64,000 nt of DNA from Aequorivita sp. CIP111184 (GTDB lineage: Bacteria > Bacteroidota > Bacteroidia > Flavobacteriales > Flavobacteriaceae). The notes beneath the pieces are model-generated. The model saw nothing but the letters and a program-made list of their open reading frames with translations. It did no database searches and had not been told where the DNA came from. Shown in pieces: positions 27,669 to 36,747 of the stretch (position 1 is the first letter of the stretch; every line of letters starts with the position of its first letter). Location: NCBI RefSeq assembly GCF_900489465.1, contig NZ_UEFQ01000026.1, forward strand, positions 62,001 through 126,000. The letters run 5' to 3'. The position numbers and the translations under genes are program-made.

Positions 27669-29621
27669 ATGAAGCTATCCGGATGGTTGTTCTTGCTGTT
27701 CTTTTTTACAATCGTAACAGCACAATCACAGTACGAACCCTCAAAAATATTCATCCCCGATTTCTATAAACACAAAGGCGATAACATCCGAAGCGCAAGT
27801 GGTAAACCCAGTTCCGGCTATTGGCAAAACCAAGCCGATTATACAGTAAAGGCTTCCTTTAATGTTGAAAATAAGCTGTTACAGGGAGACGTAACAATAG
27901 ATTATACCAACAACAGCCCAGACCAATTGGATGCCCTTTGGTTACAAATGGATCAAAACACCGAAAAACCTGAGGCTCGGGGAAACACAATAATAAACCC
28001 AGATGTTAGCCAAGACGATACCAAAGGCTACGCCATAAGTAAACTACAACTTTTTAAAGACGGTAAATGGCAGGAAGTTCCCTTTATTGTGGATGGAACA
28101 AGAATGCAGATACGCTTACAAAACACTGTAAAGCCAAAGGAAAAGATACAATTGGCAATTGATTATTCATACACACTGCAACCCGAGAGTGGTGGACAGC
28201 GCTCAGGTTATATGGATTCCAATGATGGTAAAATATTCGAATTTTCATATTGGTACCCACGTATGTGTGTTTATGACGATTATTATGGCTGGAACACGCT
28301 ACCCTTTATTGGAGGGGGCGAAATGTACCTAGATTATGGAACTATTGATTATCAAGTAACGGTTCCTGCCAACCAAGTGGTAGTAGGTGCTGGCGCATTG
28401 ATAAATGAAAAGGAAATTTTAAATGGCATAACCTTACAGCGACTTGAAAAGGCAAGAAATTCTGATGAAACAGTATTTATAAGAACCGCAGAGGAACTAA
28501 ACAAATCCGTTACCAAAAATGGTTCTGGAACCGCAACTTGGCATTTTAGAATGGAAAACACCCGCGATGTTGCTTGGGCAATGTCCACCGGCTATATTTG
28601 GGATGCAGCAAAAATCAACCTTCCCGATGGAAAAACAGCCTTGGCGCAATCTGTATATCCCGTGGCTTCCACCCAAAACAAAAATGCTTGGGCCAGATCT
28701 ACCGAAATGCTAAAGGCATCAGTAGAGGATTTTTCAAAAAAATGGTTTGAATATCCCTACCCGGTAGCTACCTGTGTTGCCGGTCCCGTAGGAGGAATGG
28801 AATTCCCTAGCTTGGCCTTTAACTACTGGGAAGTGGAGTCCTATGATATGTTTTTACTGGCTTCACACGAAATAGGGCACACTTGGTTTCCAATGATTGT
28901 TGGTTCAGATGAACGTCGCCACCCTTTTATGGATGAAGGTTTCAACACCTTTATTGATATTTATGCGCAGGATGATTTTAATAATGGCGAATTTGCACCC
29001 AAACGCGATGGCGAATACGCGCCAGGAGGCGGAAACCCTGCAGATGAAATAGTAAAAGTCATTGAAGATGCCAAAGACGGTCCCACCTTGATGACACCTT
29101 CAGACGATCAAGAATATAAACATGTACATCCGCTGGCCTATTTTAAATCGGCTTTTGGCTTAGTATTGTTACGTGAAGTGATTTTGGGACATGATAAATT
29201 TGATTATTCATTCCAGCAGTACACTAAAGATTGGGCGTACAAGCATCCAAAACCAGAAGATTTTTTTAGAAGCATGGACAATGGGTCGGGAGAAGATCTA
29301 ACTTGGTTTTGGAACGGTTGGTTTTACCATAACTGGCAGTTAGACCAAGCCGTAACAAATATGGAATACACCGAAGGCAAGGAAACTAATGGCGCAACAA
29401 TTACTGTAACCAACAAGCAGCAAATGGTCATGCCTATTTTGGTAACTGTGGAAGAAAGCAATGGAAAAACACATACGTTTAGTGTGCCTGTAGAGATTTG
29501 GAAGTTTGGAAAAGACGCTTCCTTTCATGTAAATACCACTTCTAAAATAACACATATAGAGCTGGATGCTGAGCATCAAATGCCCGATATGGACCGTTCT
29601 AATAATGAATGGAAGGGGTAA
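27669..29621 (+). CDS. M1 family aminopeptidase-like metallopeptidase
   Basis: A 650-residue exported gluzincin. A signal peptide (LLFFFTIVTAQS) precedes the N-terminal beta domain. The catalytic part has the M1 substrate motif GPVGGMEFPSLAFNYW and the zinc site HEIGHTWFPMIVGSDERRHPFMDEGF (HExxH-x18-E), so the active site is intact. The start is ATG 27669, which gives the signal peptide; an upstream ATG adds 18 residues that would disrupt it. It is divergent from the first sigma/metallothionein module and its stop abuts that of the convergent dus gene. Confidence 0.92.
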   Translation: MKLSGWLFLLFFFTIVTAQSQYEPSKIFIPDFYKHKGDNIRSASGKPSSGYWQNQADYTVKASFNVENKLLQGDVTIDYTNNSPDQLDALWLQMDQNTEKPEARGNTIINPDVSQDDTKGYAISKLQLFKDGKWQEVPFIVDGTRMQIRLQNTVKPKEKIQLAIDYSYTLQPESGGQRSGYMDSNDGKIFEFSYWYPRMCVYDDYYGWNTLPFIGGGEMYLDYGTIDYQVTVPANQVVVGAGALINEKEILNGITLQRLEKARNSDETVFIRTAEELNKSVTKNGSGTATWHFRMENTRDVAWAMSTGYIWDAAKINLPDGKTALAQSVYPVASTQNKNAWARSTEMLKASVEDFSKKWFEYPYPVATCVAGPVGGMEFPSLAFNYWEVESYDMFLLASHEIGHTWFPMIVGSDERRHPFMDEGFNTFIDIYAQDDFNNGEFAPKRDGEYAPGGGNPADEIVKVIEDAKDGPTLMTPSDDQEYKHVHPLAYFKSAFGLVLLREVILGHDKFDYSFQQYTKDWAYKHPKPEDFFRSMDNGSGEDLTWFWNGWFYHNWQLDQAVTNMEYTEGKETNGATITVTNKQQMVMPILVTVEESNGKTHTFSVPVEIWKFGKDASFHVNTTSKITHIELDAEHQMPDMDRSNNEWKG

Positions 29622-30584
29622 TTAAAAATCCGCAAGTTTCATTTCCGCATTTAAAATCTGGGCAACCGCTTGTCTGTATTTTATAGGGTTTGACGCTTTC
29701 TTTATGGCTTTGTATGTTTTTTGCGGATTTGATGTTGCTTGCGAAAAGAACTCCCAAAAACCCAGCATCTTCATTTTGATGGGCGTTGGTCCTGACAAGT
29801 ATTCGTCGTATTGCTGGTAAATAATGTTGTGAAATTCTGAAAAAATCTCCCATCTGTTTTCGGGATATTCCGTAGTGTTATCTTTAATCATACTCGGCAG
29901 AAAAGGATCGGCAATTAAGCCACGGCCTATCATAAAATGGTCAATACTTGGAAACCGTTCTTCAATAGCCTTAAAAGCAGCAACGCTGGTAATATCTCCG
30001 TTATAGTACAGTTTGTGTCTGGTGCTGCCTATGCATTTTTCAAACGCATCCAGATCTACCGGGCCTTTGTAGAGTTGCTTTCCTATTCTAGCATGAATGG
30101 CGATGTTCTTAAGCGGATAGTTGTCTAAAATAGTAAAGGCATCCAGAATTTCTTCAGGGTTTTCATAGCCCATTCGCATTTTCATAGAAACTAGAATATC
30201 TGTTTCGTTGTGCGCTTTTTGTAAAACTTCGTTAATTCTATTTGGATTGCAGATTAAACCAGAGCCCATTCCAGATTTAGCGACCATAGGGTAGGGGCAA
30301 CCTAAATTCCAATTCAATTCTTTATAACCTAGACTTTGAACGTATTTGGCAACGTAAACAAACTCATCCGCATCGTTAGTGATTATCTGCGGAATCACTT
30401 CTAAAGTGGTGTTGTTTTCCGGTAAAATATCGTTTTGATAGGATTGTTTAATGTTTAGTTTTCCATTAAGCCTAATGTAGGGTGAATAGAACGTATCAAT
30501 CCCTCCAAAATAATGATTAAACGCATTGCGAAACCTGAAATCTGTAAAGCCTTGTAAAGGGGATGAAAGTAAGGTGGAAGCCAT
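29622..30584 (-). CDS. tRNA-dihydrouridine synthase (DusC-like)
   Basis: An FMN enzyme that reduces uridine to dihydrouridine in tRNA. The 320-residue product has SPLQGFTDFRFRNAF at the flavin end, the catalytic-cysteine region LNWNLGCPYPMVAKSGMGSGL (usual Cys followed by P), and the FMN-phosphate motif FMIGRGLIADPFL. The start is ATG 30584; an in-frame extension to 30689 has no similarity and runs through an intergenic repeat. It is convergent with the M1 peptidase, the stops being adjacent. Confidence 0.9.
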   Translation of the reverse strand: MASTLLSSPLQGFTDFRFRNAFNHYFGGIDTFYSPYIRLNGKLNIKQSYQNDILPENNTTLEVIPQIITNDADEFVYVAKYVQSLGYKELNWNLGCPYPMVAKSGMGSGLICNPNRINEVLQKAHNETDILVSMKMRMGYENPEEILDAFTILDNYPLKNIAIHARIGKQLYKGPVDLDAFEKCIGSTRHKLYYNGDITSVAAFKAIEERFPSIDHFMIGRGLIADPFLPSMIKDNTTEYPENRWEIFSEFHNIIYQQYDEYLSGPTPIKMKMLGFWEFFSQATSNPQKTYKAIKKASNPIKYRQAVAQILNAEMKLADF

Positions 30585-30616
30585 CTTTTTGTTTAGTGTG
30601 TCAAAGATAGGATAAT

Positions 30617-30708
30617 TGTGAGTAGTGAGTATGTAGTATTGAGTATTGAGTAGTTTTTGAGTTGATGGTTTTCTGTACTCAATTCTCACTACTCAATTCT
30701 CAATTCTT
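30617..30708. repeat. TAGTGAGTA/TATTGAGTA microrepeat array with inverted arm
   Basis: The left side (30617-30660) holds several degenerate copies of GAGTAGT/GAGTATT in tandem. The right side (30675-30708) holds complementary ACTCAATTCTCACTACTC copies, so the two can pair as a long imperfect hairpin between dus and the HutD-like gene. Related direct repeats occur at 33140-33170 and 36748-36774. Confidence 0.6.
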
Positions 30709-30710
30709 CC

Positions 30711-31370
30711 TTAATACATTTCCAAAACCACAAGCCCAAAATCATTAGCACTATAGATAGTAATAGAAGAACCGCTGCCATCTTCAATTACCATTAAGTT
30801 CCCTGTTTCCAGTATATAATTTTCATTCCTAAGCTGTATTTGTATCGAGCCGGAAGTAGCGTATAAGAATAAGTTCTTGCACTTCTCTTTGGGTCTTAGA
30901 GTATAATCGCTCCCTGCATCCATTGCTATATGATATAATTTGCTTTGCTGTTTGCCCGTGGTCATCACATTAAAATCGGTACAAGTGCCTACAGCGGTGG
31001 TTTTCCAATCTCCACTAAATTCAGCTACCTCAAAAGGTTTTAGTTTGGTGCTGTATTGGCCTTTGTGTGTAATGGTTATTGCGCCCTCCAAAATCATAAG
31101 CTTCCTATCTATACCTGGCAAGGCCGTGAACGTAGATTCTTCAACTGCTACTTTGGCTGTACTTATCCGTAGCTCAAAATTTCGTTCTGCATAGGTAGCG
31201 TTGGCAGGGAATATATAAAGTTGCGTGGTGCTGCCGCCAGACCATTGGGAGGTATTGAACTGCTTTGGGGAGTGGATTGTTATTTTCAAGAGGTAAAGAT
31301 TGTTTGGTGGATAAAGATAGTTGATTAGCGAATTGTTGGATTGATGCAATGATAAAAAGACAAAAGCCAT
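30711..31370 (-). CDS. HutD/Ves family cupin-like protein
   Basis: A ~200-residue cupin-like protein with the family opening FNTSQWSGGSTTQLYIFP, then FELRISTAKVAVEESTFTALPGIDRKLMILEG and DFNVMT. HutD has been linked to histidine utilisation in Pseudomonas and Ves to cold growth in E. coli, but its biochemistry is unresolved. No hut gene is near. The start is uncertain: the ATG at 31370 gives a 33-residue extension that looks non-coding, and the family start would be near residue 33, where only TTG codons are present. Confidence 0.75.
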   Translation of the reverse strand: MAFVFLSLHQSNNSLINYLYPPNNLYLLKITIHSPKQFNTSQWSGGSTTQLYIFPANATYAERNFELRISTAKVAVEESTFTALPGIDRKLMILEGAITITHKGQYSTKLKPFEVAEFSGDWKTTAVGTCTDFNVMTTGKQQSKLYHIAMDAGSDYTLRPKEKCKNLFLYATSGSIQIQLRNENYILETGNLMVIEDGSGSSITIYSANDFGLVVLEMY

Positions 31371-31425
31371 ATGTGAAAATGACAACTTAATTGGTATTAA
31401 GCTAGTTATAAAATTTAAAATTCCT

Positions 31426-31439
31426 ATGACCTAGGTCAT
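31426..31439. promoter_or_regulatory. perfect 14-base palindrome ATGACCTAGGTCAT
   Basis: Perfect inverted repeat centred 67 bases before the ATG of the DUF6799-like gene. The geometry TGAC-N4-GTCA matches a CRP/FNR-superfamily half-site pair, and it is more GC-rich than its surroundings. Regulator unknown. Confidence 0.45.
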
Positions 31440-31499
31440 TTTTTTAGGCTTTTTAGAACGCTAATTTTATATGAAGAATTAATTTTAAATACAATACTC

Positions 31500-32162
31500 A
31501 TGAAAAAGACACTTTTTTTACTGGCGTTTATAGTATTTGGAACTATAACACTAAATGCCCAAGACAAAGATCAAGTTCGGAGTCAAGACCAGGATCGCGA
31601 CCGACTAATGTTAGTTGATGGTGATGTTCTTCAGATTAGAGACAGAGATCAAATTAGACTGCAAGACAAAGTAACATTGAATGATGGAACCGTTATAAAT
31701 CCTGATGGTACTTTCCAAATAAGAAATCGTGATATGTTGCGATTAAAAGATGGGGAATGCTTGGATGCTGATGGTATACTTTATCGCAACGAATATCAAT
31801 ATCGTTATAAAGTAAACCAAGAAAACAAAGGCTTAAACCAAGCTCAGGTTCAGGAACGCAATCAAAATCGAGTACACTATACCTTAGTAGATGGCGAGGT
31901 ACTCCAAATAAGAAATCAATCGCAAAATCGCCTACAACAACAACTTAATTTTGCCAATGGTGGCTCCGTAAATCCCGATGGAACTTACCAAACACAAAAT
32001 CGTAAACAACTTCGGCTTAATGATGGAGAATGCCTTAATATGAATGGTGAGCTATTTAAAAACACTTATCAGGCTCGAAAAATGGTTAAAAAGGACGTTA
32101 TGAACAAGAAAACTAAAAAGCAGCCAAATATGAAGAAAAAATTAATGAAAAAGGGAGGCTAA
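31500..32162 (+). CDS. secreted two-repeat DUF6799-like protein
   Basis: A 220-residue exported protein: signal peptide (ending near LNAQ), then two copies of a ~62-residue module (residues 37-99 and 127-190, period 90). Each has the form LVDG(D/E)VLQIR..Q.RL....NDG..(V/I)NPDGT.Q..NR..LRL.DGECL...G.L..N. The C-terminus is a Lys/Met-rich tail. The module resembles DUF6799, known from short secreted Bacteroidota proteins of unknown role. It is followed by a strong terminator and probably has its own promoter with the palindrome at 31426. Confidence 0.65.
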   Translation: MKKTLFLLAFIVFGTITLNAQDKDQVRSQDQDRDRLMLVDGDVLQIRDRDQIRLQDKVTLNDGTVINPDGTFQIRNRDMLRLKDGECLDADGILYRNEYQYRYKVNQENKGLNQAQVQERNQNRVHYTLVDGEVLQIRNQSQNRLQQQLNFANGGSVNPDGTYQTQNRKQLRLNDGECLNMNGELFKNTYQARKMVKKDVMNKKTKKQPNMKKKLMKKGG

Positions 32163-32169
32163 TAATGTA

Positions 32170-32202
32170 GCTAAAAAGGGGAGTTAATCTTCCCTTTTTA
32201 GC
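32170..32202 (+). terminator. hairpin terminator after the DUF6799-like gene
   Basis: Perfect 11-bp stem GCTAAAAAGGG / CCCTTTTTAGC with an 11-base loop, beginning 8 bases after the stop codon. It is followed by an AT-rich tract, so it may act in both directions. Confidence 0.7.
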
Positions 32203-32220
32203 TTTATAATAAATAATGTT

Positions 32221-33114
32221 ATGTATACCGAGGGCTTTAAAATTAGTGTTCTTCTTTTTACGCTATTTCTTGTTGCTGGAGTATATGGTCAAAATGCAGC
32301 TGAAGAATATGAAAATACAAAAGCTTCAGACTCATCCTATATTTCTGTGGAAATTAGTTTTATAAATGATGCTATTTTTATGGGAAGAAAGGATTCTATT
32401 TCGGCTCCTTATTTATATCCGTCAATTACCTATCACAATAAATCTGGGTTTTACGCTTCGGGTTCGTTGTCTTACCTCACCAGATCTGAAGAGGCTAGAG
32501 TCGATTTGTTTTTAGTTACTGCTGGTTTTGATTTTACTGCTAAAAAACTGGAAGGAGATATATCTGCAACCAAGTATTTTTTTAATGATGATAGCTATAA
32601 TGTAATTTCTGAAGTGGTAGCAGATATTACCGTTCTGTTGAAGTATGATTTTAACATTATTAATTTAGGATTAGGATCAAGTATTTATTTCAGTAGTGAT
32701 AGTAGTTCCGATTTCTTTTTGGCACCAGAGATTAGTCACGATTTTATATCAAAGGATCAAAAATTTCAAATATCGCCTACTGCGGGAGTCTATTTAGGGT
32801 CTCAGAATTTTTATGAGCAGTATTATATAAATAACCGCTTTGGAAATGGAAGGGGGCAAGGACAAGGACAGGGGAGTGGTGATAACACACAAGGCGATAC
32901 TAATATTGAAATGCAAGAAGGAAAAGAATTTGGTCTTATGGCAATTGAGTTTAGCTTGCCTATGTGGTATTCCTATAAATCAATGACACTATCATTCTTG
33001 CCAGCTTACGTTTTGGCGCAGAATCCGGCGACCTTAACTATTGATGGTGTTGTATTTAAAGAAGATTTGGAAAACACCTTTTATTGGATGATTGGTGTTG
33101 GATATAGATTTTAA
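32221..33114 (+). CDS. outer-membrane beta-barrel-like hypothetical protein
   Basis: A 297-residue exported protein with a short signal segment (LLFTLFLVAGVYGQ). It consists of alternating aromatic strands ending in FYWMIGVGYRF, the C-terminal Phe pattern of outer-membrane barrels. A Gly/Gln-rich loop (about residues 213-226) looks surface-exposed. No family was recognised. It starts 19 bases after the terminator of the preceding gene, so it may depend on readthrough. Confidence 0.6.
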   Translation: MYTEGFKISVLLFTLFLVAGVYGQNAAEEYENTKASDSSYISVEISFINDAIFMGRKDSISAPYLYPSITYHNKSGFYASGSLSYLTRSEEARVDLFLVTAGFDFTAKKLEGDISATKYFFNDDSYNVISEVVADITVLLKYDFNIINLGLGSSIYFSSDSSSDFFLAPEISHDFISKDQKFQISPTAGVYLGSQNFYEQYYINNRFGNGRGQGQGQGSGDNTQGDTNIEMQEGKEFGLMAIEFSLPMWYSYKSMTLSFLPAYVLAQNPATLTIDGVVFKEDLENTFYWMIGVGYRF

Positions 33115-33256
33115 AAGAAGGACAATATGCTGTTTAGAATTATAGTAGTTAGTATTGAGTAGTGAGTAATTATTAAAAGAGCTTATTGTGTGCTCTCTGA
33201 TGGTGTGTTAAGCTAATATTTTGTTTAGTCTTTATTCTGGACGCGTCATTAGTTAC

Positions 33257-33268
33257 TGATATATATCA
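33257..33268. promoter_or_regulatory. FNR/CRP-like box TGAT-ATAT-ATCA
   Basis: Perfect TGAT-N4-ATCA centred 63 bases before the ATG of the sigma-like gene at 33326. The same 12-mer is at the centre of the 42-base palindrome at 55820-55861. Confidence 0.5.
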
Positions 33269-33325
33269 TTTTATCTCGAGAGATATGATACTATCTTTAG
33301 TATTAACAATTTAAGCATACAGATT

Positions 33326-34096
33326 ATGAAACCAAATGCTTCATATTACCAAAGTAAAAAAGAGTTCCGTCTATTCGTAACCAATACTTTTTCTGATCTT
33401 ATTCAACTAAAAAAAGAAGGCAAGCAAGCGTCTTTTAATGAATTGGTATTAAAAATAATGCCCCAGATAAGACAGTATGTAAATGAAAGATTGAATAGGG
33501 CCATAAAAAAAGGAAATTTTTCCAAAGGGAAGTATAAAGCGGATGACTTTATCGATCAATTATTTATTGAAATATACGATAATATTGAAGCGGTTGAAAA
33601 TGAAAAATATTTCTATCTGTGGTTGTTTAAAAAAACCAATGAACTGTTGGAAGATGCTGTAGTAGATGAGGAGTATGATGATTTTTTCCTTAAAAATATT
33701 GATACGTATTCCAAACCTGAGTGGGATGAAATGCAGGAAAAATACAGTACCGATGGTGGTGGCGATTTACTGATGATTGAGGAATTGGATGATATGTCGT
33801 ATAATCATAATGACTATACATTGAACCATGTTTTTATAGAAGATAATGAGAAGGATTTGTTTGAAAAAATAGATGAAGATATAAGTGAGGAAGCAATTCA
33901 AAATCACATAAATCTGGTGTTGCATAATTTACCCTTGGCATCGCGAAATGTTTTTGAATTGTATACAAACCAGCAACTGGAATTAGAAGAAATTGCCCAA
34001 ATACGAAATACAACTGTAAATGAAGCTGAACAACTTTTAAGAGATGCAAAAAAAGCATTACAGCTAAGTTTATTCAATAGGTATTCTCGGGATTAA
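33326..34096 (+). CDS. divergent sigma-70-like protein
   Basis: A 256-residue acidic protein. The N-terminal half (FNELVLKIMPQIRQYVNERLNRAIKKG... KADDFIDQLFIEIYDNI) resembles sigma region 2. The C-terminal ~70 residues (NHINLVLHNLPLASRNVFELYTNQQLELEEIAQIRNTTVNEAEQLLRDAKKAL) resemble region 4 with its helix-turn-helix. Between them is an unusually long, acidic linker (~110-190). It may be an ECF-like sigma factor or a regulator derived from one. An FNR-like box lies in its promoter, but no anti-sigma gene is adjacent. Confidence 0.65.
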   Translation: MKPNASYYQSKKEFRLFVTNTFSDLIQLKKEGKQASFNELVLKIMPQIRQYVNERLNRAIKKGNFSKGKYKADDFIDQLFIEIYDNIEAVENEKYFYLWLFKKTNELLEDAVVDEEYDDFFLKNIDTYSKPEWDEMQEKYSTDGGGDLLMIEELDDMSYNHNDYTLNHVFIEDNEKDLFEKIDEDISEEAIQNHINLVLHNLPLASRNVFELYTNQQLELEEIAQIRNTTVNEAEQLLRDAKKALQLSLFNRYSRD

Positions 34097-34118
34097 ATAT
34101 TTTTGCTTTTTTAGTGCG

Positions 34119-34196
34119 TTAGCATCTCGCTTCTACGTTAATGTTTTAAGACTTAGCAATACGAATTACACGGGCGGGATTGCTACGCCATCGGAG
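34119..34196. repeat. degenerate REP-like palindromes
   Basis: Two short segments (about 34119-34140 and 34169-34196) match, imperfectly, the REP units that flank the RAYT gene; for example CACGGGCGGGAT here versus CACGGGCGGGAC at 38719. They lie between the sigma-like gene and the BLUF gene and are probably relics. Confidence 0.35.
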
Positions 34197-34342
34197 GTGT
34201 ATGCTGTCAATTGGCACCTAAAATAGGTTTGCTTAATTATCAGCCTTCCGTACAGCTTAATGTATTGCAAATAGAAATTGTCAAAGCCATCTAATGTTTC
34301 ACGTATTGGTATGTAAACGGAACACTTGCGCTATTGTGGATT

Positions 34343-34753
34343 CTAATCAAATATCATAAATGGTTTTAATAGCCGAGAAAGTTTATCAGACATAGCGTTA
34401 GTTCTATTGGCTTTAAGGTAATTTCTAATTTCATTTAATTGTATGGAAGTAGTTATTGTTTGAAATTGGGTAAGATAATTTGAAAATATAGGTGATTCAA
34501 TTTCTCTACTAAATACTTCATAAATATTGCTATGCCTTGTATCTTTCTTTATTTTTTCTTCATACAAATGCACAAGATCTTTCTTTTCTCCTTCTAAAAC
34601 TTGAAAAAAATTGCCGAATGAATACAGTAATATTCCGCTTATATCAGTTGCGTTATTGGACGATTCAGTGATTTTAAAAATTTCCTTTACATCATCTTTT
34701 GTAATATCCACCGATGCTTTGCTCACATAACATATAGTGTATAAACGTTTCAT
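34343..34753 (-). CDS. BLUF-domain blue-light sensor protein
   Basis: A 136-residue stand-alone BLUF photoreceptor. The flavin-pocket Tyr is in KRLYTICYVSKAS (residue 4), then NNATDISGILLYSFGNFFQVLEGE carries the Asn and Gln residues that rewire hydrogen bonds on illumination. BLUF proteins bind FAD non-covalently and pass the signal to a partner. The start is ATG 34753; an upstream ATG would add 24 residues of non-conserved sequence. It is not in the photolyase cluster, but the genome clearly senses light. Confidence 0.9.
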   Translation of the reverse strand: MKRLYTICYVSKASVDITKDDVKEIFKITESSNNATDISGILLYSFGNFFQVLEGEKKDLVHLYEEKIKKDTRHSNIYEVFSREIESPIFSNYLTQFQTITTSIQLNEIRNYLKANRTNAMSDKLSRLLKPFMIFD

Positions 34754-34970
34754 AAGTTGGTTTTTTTGATTGGCTGTAAGCAAATTACAACTTTTTTTGA
34801 AAATTGGTCTGTGATTGTGTACCATAAAATTAATCGGTACTTACCGTTGTTAAATCCGCAATCTTGAAAATCTTATAAAGCCAGAAAAGTAGGTAGAACT
34901 TTTAGCTAAGCATATCCATTTAACCCTGCATTAATCCCTATTTTTGTCGTCTATCTATTTATCAAGAAAT

Positions 34971-36743
34971 ATGCGGCATTTAGCGGAAAAATCAAAAGGA
35001 ACAGACAAATCACAGCCAAAAGTTACTATGCTTCAGGCTTTCAAAACAATTATTTGGCCTAGACGAAAGTTGGTTTTTATAGGTTTGTTCTTGATTGTTA
35101 TTAAAAGTTTGTCGGCGTTGGTTTTACCGTGGCAGAGCAAAGTATTGCTGGATGAGGTTGTTCCCAATAAAGATTACGGGCAACTGTACACCTTGATTGC
35201 CATCGTAATTAGTGCCATCACAATACAGGCAGTAACCTCTTTTTTACTTACCAGAATACTAAGCGTGCAAGCGCAATATTTAATCAGCGAATTGCGCTCT
35301 CAAGTTCAGAAAAAAGTGCTTTCACTGCCTATCAGTTTTTTCGATAACACAAAATCTGGCGCTTTGGTTTCACGAATTATGAACGATGTAGAAGGCGTTC
35401 GGAATCTTATCGGTACAGGATTGGTGCAATTGGTTGGTGGAACATTTACAGCAATCGTTTCTTTGGTTATTTTAATAAAACTGAATGCGTGGATGACGCT
35501 TTTTGTGTTTGTACCGCTCTCTATATTTGGGATTGTGGCCTTAAAAGCCTTTAAATTTATTCGCCCAGTTTTTAGAACACGCGGTAAAATTAGTGCCGAA
35601 GTTACCGGAAGGCTAACCGAAACACTCGCGGGTGTTCGAGTTATAAAAGCGTTTAATGCAGAAGAACAAGAGAACACGGTTTTTGAAAAAGGCGTTGATC
35701 AATTGTACCAAAACGTAAAAAAGAGCTTAACGGCAACCGCTTTAATGACCAGTTCTTCCACGTTTTTAATTGGAGTTGCCACCACGGGAATTATGGGAAT
35801 GGGTGGCTATTATATGATGATTGGTGAAATGACCACGGGAGATTTTTTATTTTTCACCCTAATCCTTGGGTTTATGATTGCGCCCATTATTCAAATGAGC
35901 AATATTGGGAGTCAGCTAACCGAAGCGTTGGCGGGTCTGGATAGAACGGAAGAACTGATGAATATGACTGCCGAAGAAGACAACCAAAACCGAACTATTA
36001 AATTGAATACCCTAAAAGGCGATATTGAATTTAATGATGTTTCCTTTTCGTATGAAGAGGGGAAACAAATTTTGCATAACATTACTTTTAAAGCGCCAGC
36101 CGGTTCTGTAACTGCTTTGGTGGGAAGTTCAGGTTCTGGGAAATCTACCATTGCTGGGCTTTCGGCTACATTCTTAACGCCGCAATCTGGGAAGGTTACG
36201 GTTGATAATCAAGATTTATCAAAAGTTAAATTAAGCAGCTACCGCCAATATTTAGGCGTGGTTTTGCAGGATGAATTTTTATTTGAAGGTACGATTCGTG
36301 AAAACATTATGTTCCCAAGACCCAATGCCACGGAAGCCGAAGTGCAGAACGCAGTAAAAGCAGCCTACGTAAACGAATTTACAGACCGTTTTGATAACGG
36401 TTTAGAAACCTTAATTGGCGAAAGAGGTGTAAAGCTTTCTGGCGGACAAAGACAACGTTTGGCGATTGCTCGTGCTATTTTGGCAAACCCAAAAATCATT
36501 ATTTTAGACGAAGCCACTTCCAGTTTAGATACCCAAAGTGAGGCTTTAATCCAGAAAAGTTTGGCGGAATTAGTTAAAGACAGAACCACGATTGTTATTG
36601 CGCACCGTTTAAGTACCATTAGAAAGGCAGACCAGATTTTAGTTATTGAAGCTGGGCATATAGTAGAACGCGGCACCCACGACCAATTGATCGCTAAGGA
36701 AGGTAGATATTTTGAATTGTATACGTATCAGGCTAAGATTTAA
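34971..36743 (+). CDS. ABC exporter (fused permease and ATPase, MsbA-like)
   Basis: A 590-residue half-transporter of the type IV (MsbA/lipid A exporter-like) class. It has six membrane helices (about residues 30-320) and an ATPase domain with Walker A GSSGSGKST, Q-loop VLQDEFLFEG, signature KLSGGQRQRLA, Walker B IIILDEATSSLD and switch His in VIAHRLST. The substrate cannot be told from sequence. The start is ATG 34971; the in-frame TTG nine codons upstream is weaker. A 123-base copy of its 3' end recurs about 1.1 kb downstream. Confidence 0.92.
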   Translation: MRHLAEKSKGTDKSQPKVTMLQAFKTIIWPRRKLVFIGLFLIVIKSLSALVLPWQSKVLLDEVVPNKDYGQLYTLIAIVISAITIQAVTSFLLTRILSVQAQYLISELRSQVQKKVLSLPISFFDNTKSGALVSRIMNDVEGVRNLIGTGLVQLVGGTFTAIVSLVILIKLNAWMTLFVFVPLSIFGIVALKAFKFIRPVFRTRGKISAEVTGRLTETLAGVRVIKAFNAEEQENTVFEKGVDQLYQNVKKSLTATALMTSSSTFLIGVATTGIMGMGGYYMMIGEMTTGDFLFFTLILGFMIAPIIQMSNIGSQLTEALAGLDRTEELMNMTAEEDNQNRTIKLNTLKGDIEFNDVSFSYEEGKQILHNITFKAPAGSVTALVGSSGSGKSTIAGLSATFLTPQSGKVTVDNQDLSKVKLSSYRQYLGVVLQDEFLFEGTIRENIMFPRPNATEAEVQNAVKAAYVNEFTDRFDNGLETLIGERGVKLSGGQRQRLAIARAILANPKIIILDEATSSLDTQSEALIQKSLAELVKDRTTIVIAHRLSTIRKADQILVIEAGHIVERGTHDQLIAKEGRYFELYTYQAKI

Positions 36744-36747
36744 ATTA

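Noticed and set aside
30585-30689. Upstream extension of the dus gene by 35 residues
   Set aside because: It lies in the intergenic microrepeat region and has no similarity to the Dus family.
34754-34825. Longer start for the BLUF protein
   Set aside because: The BLUF domain begins at the internal ATG; the 24 extra residues show no conserved features.
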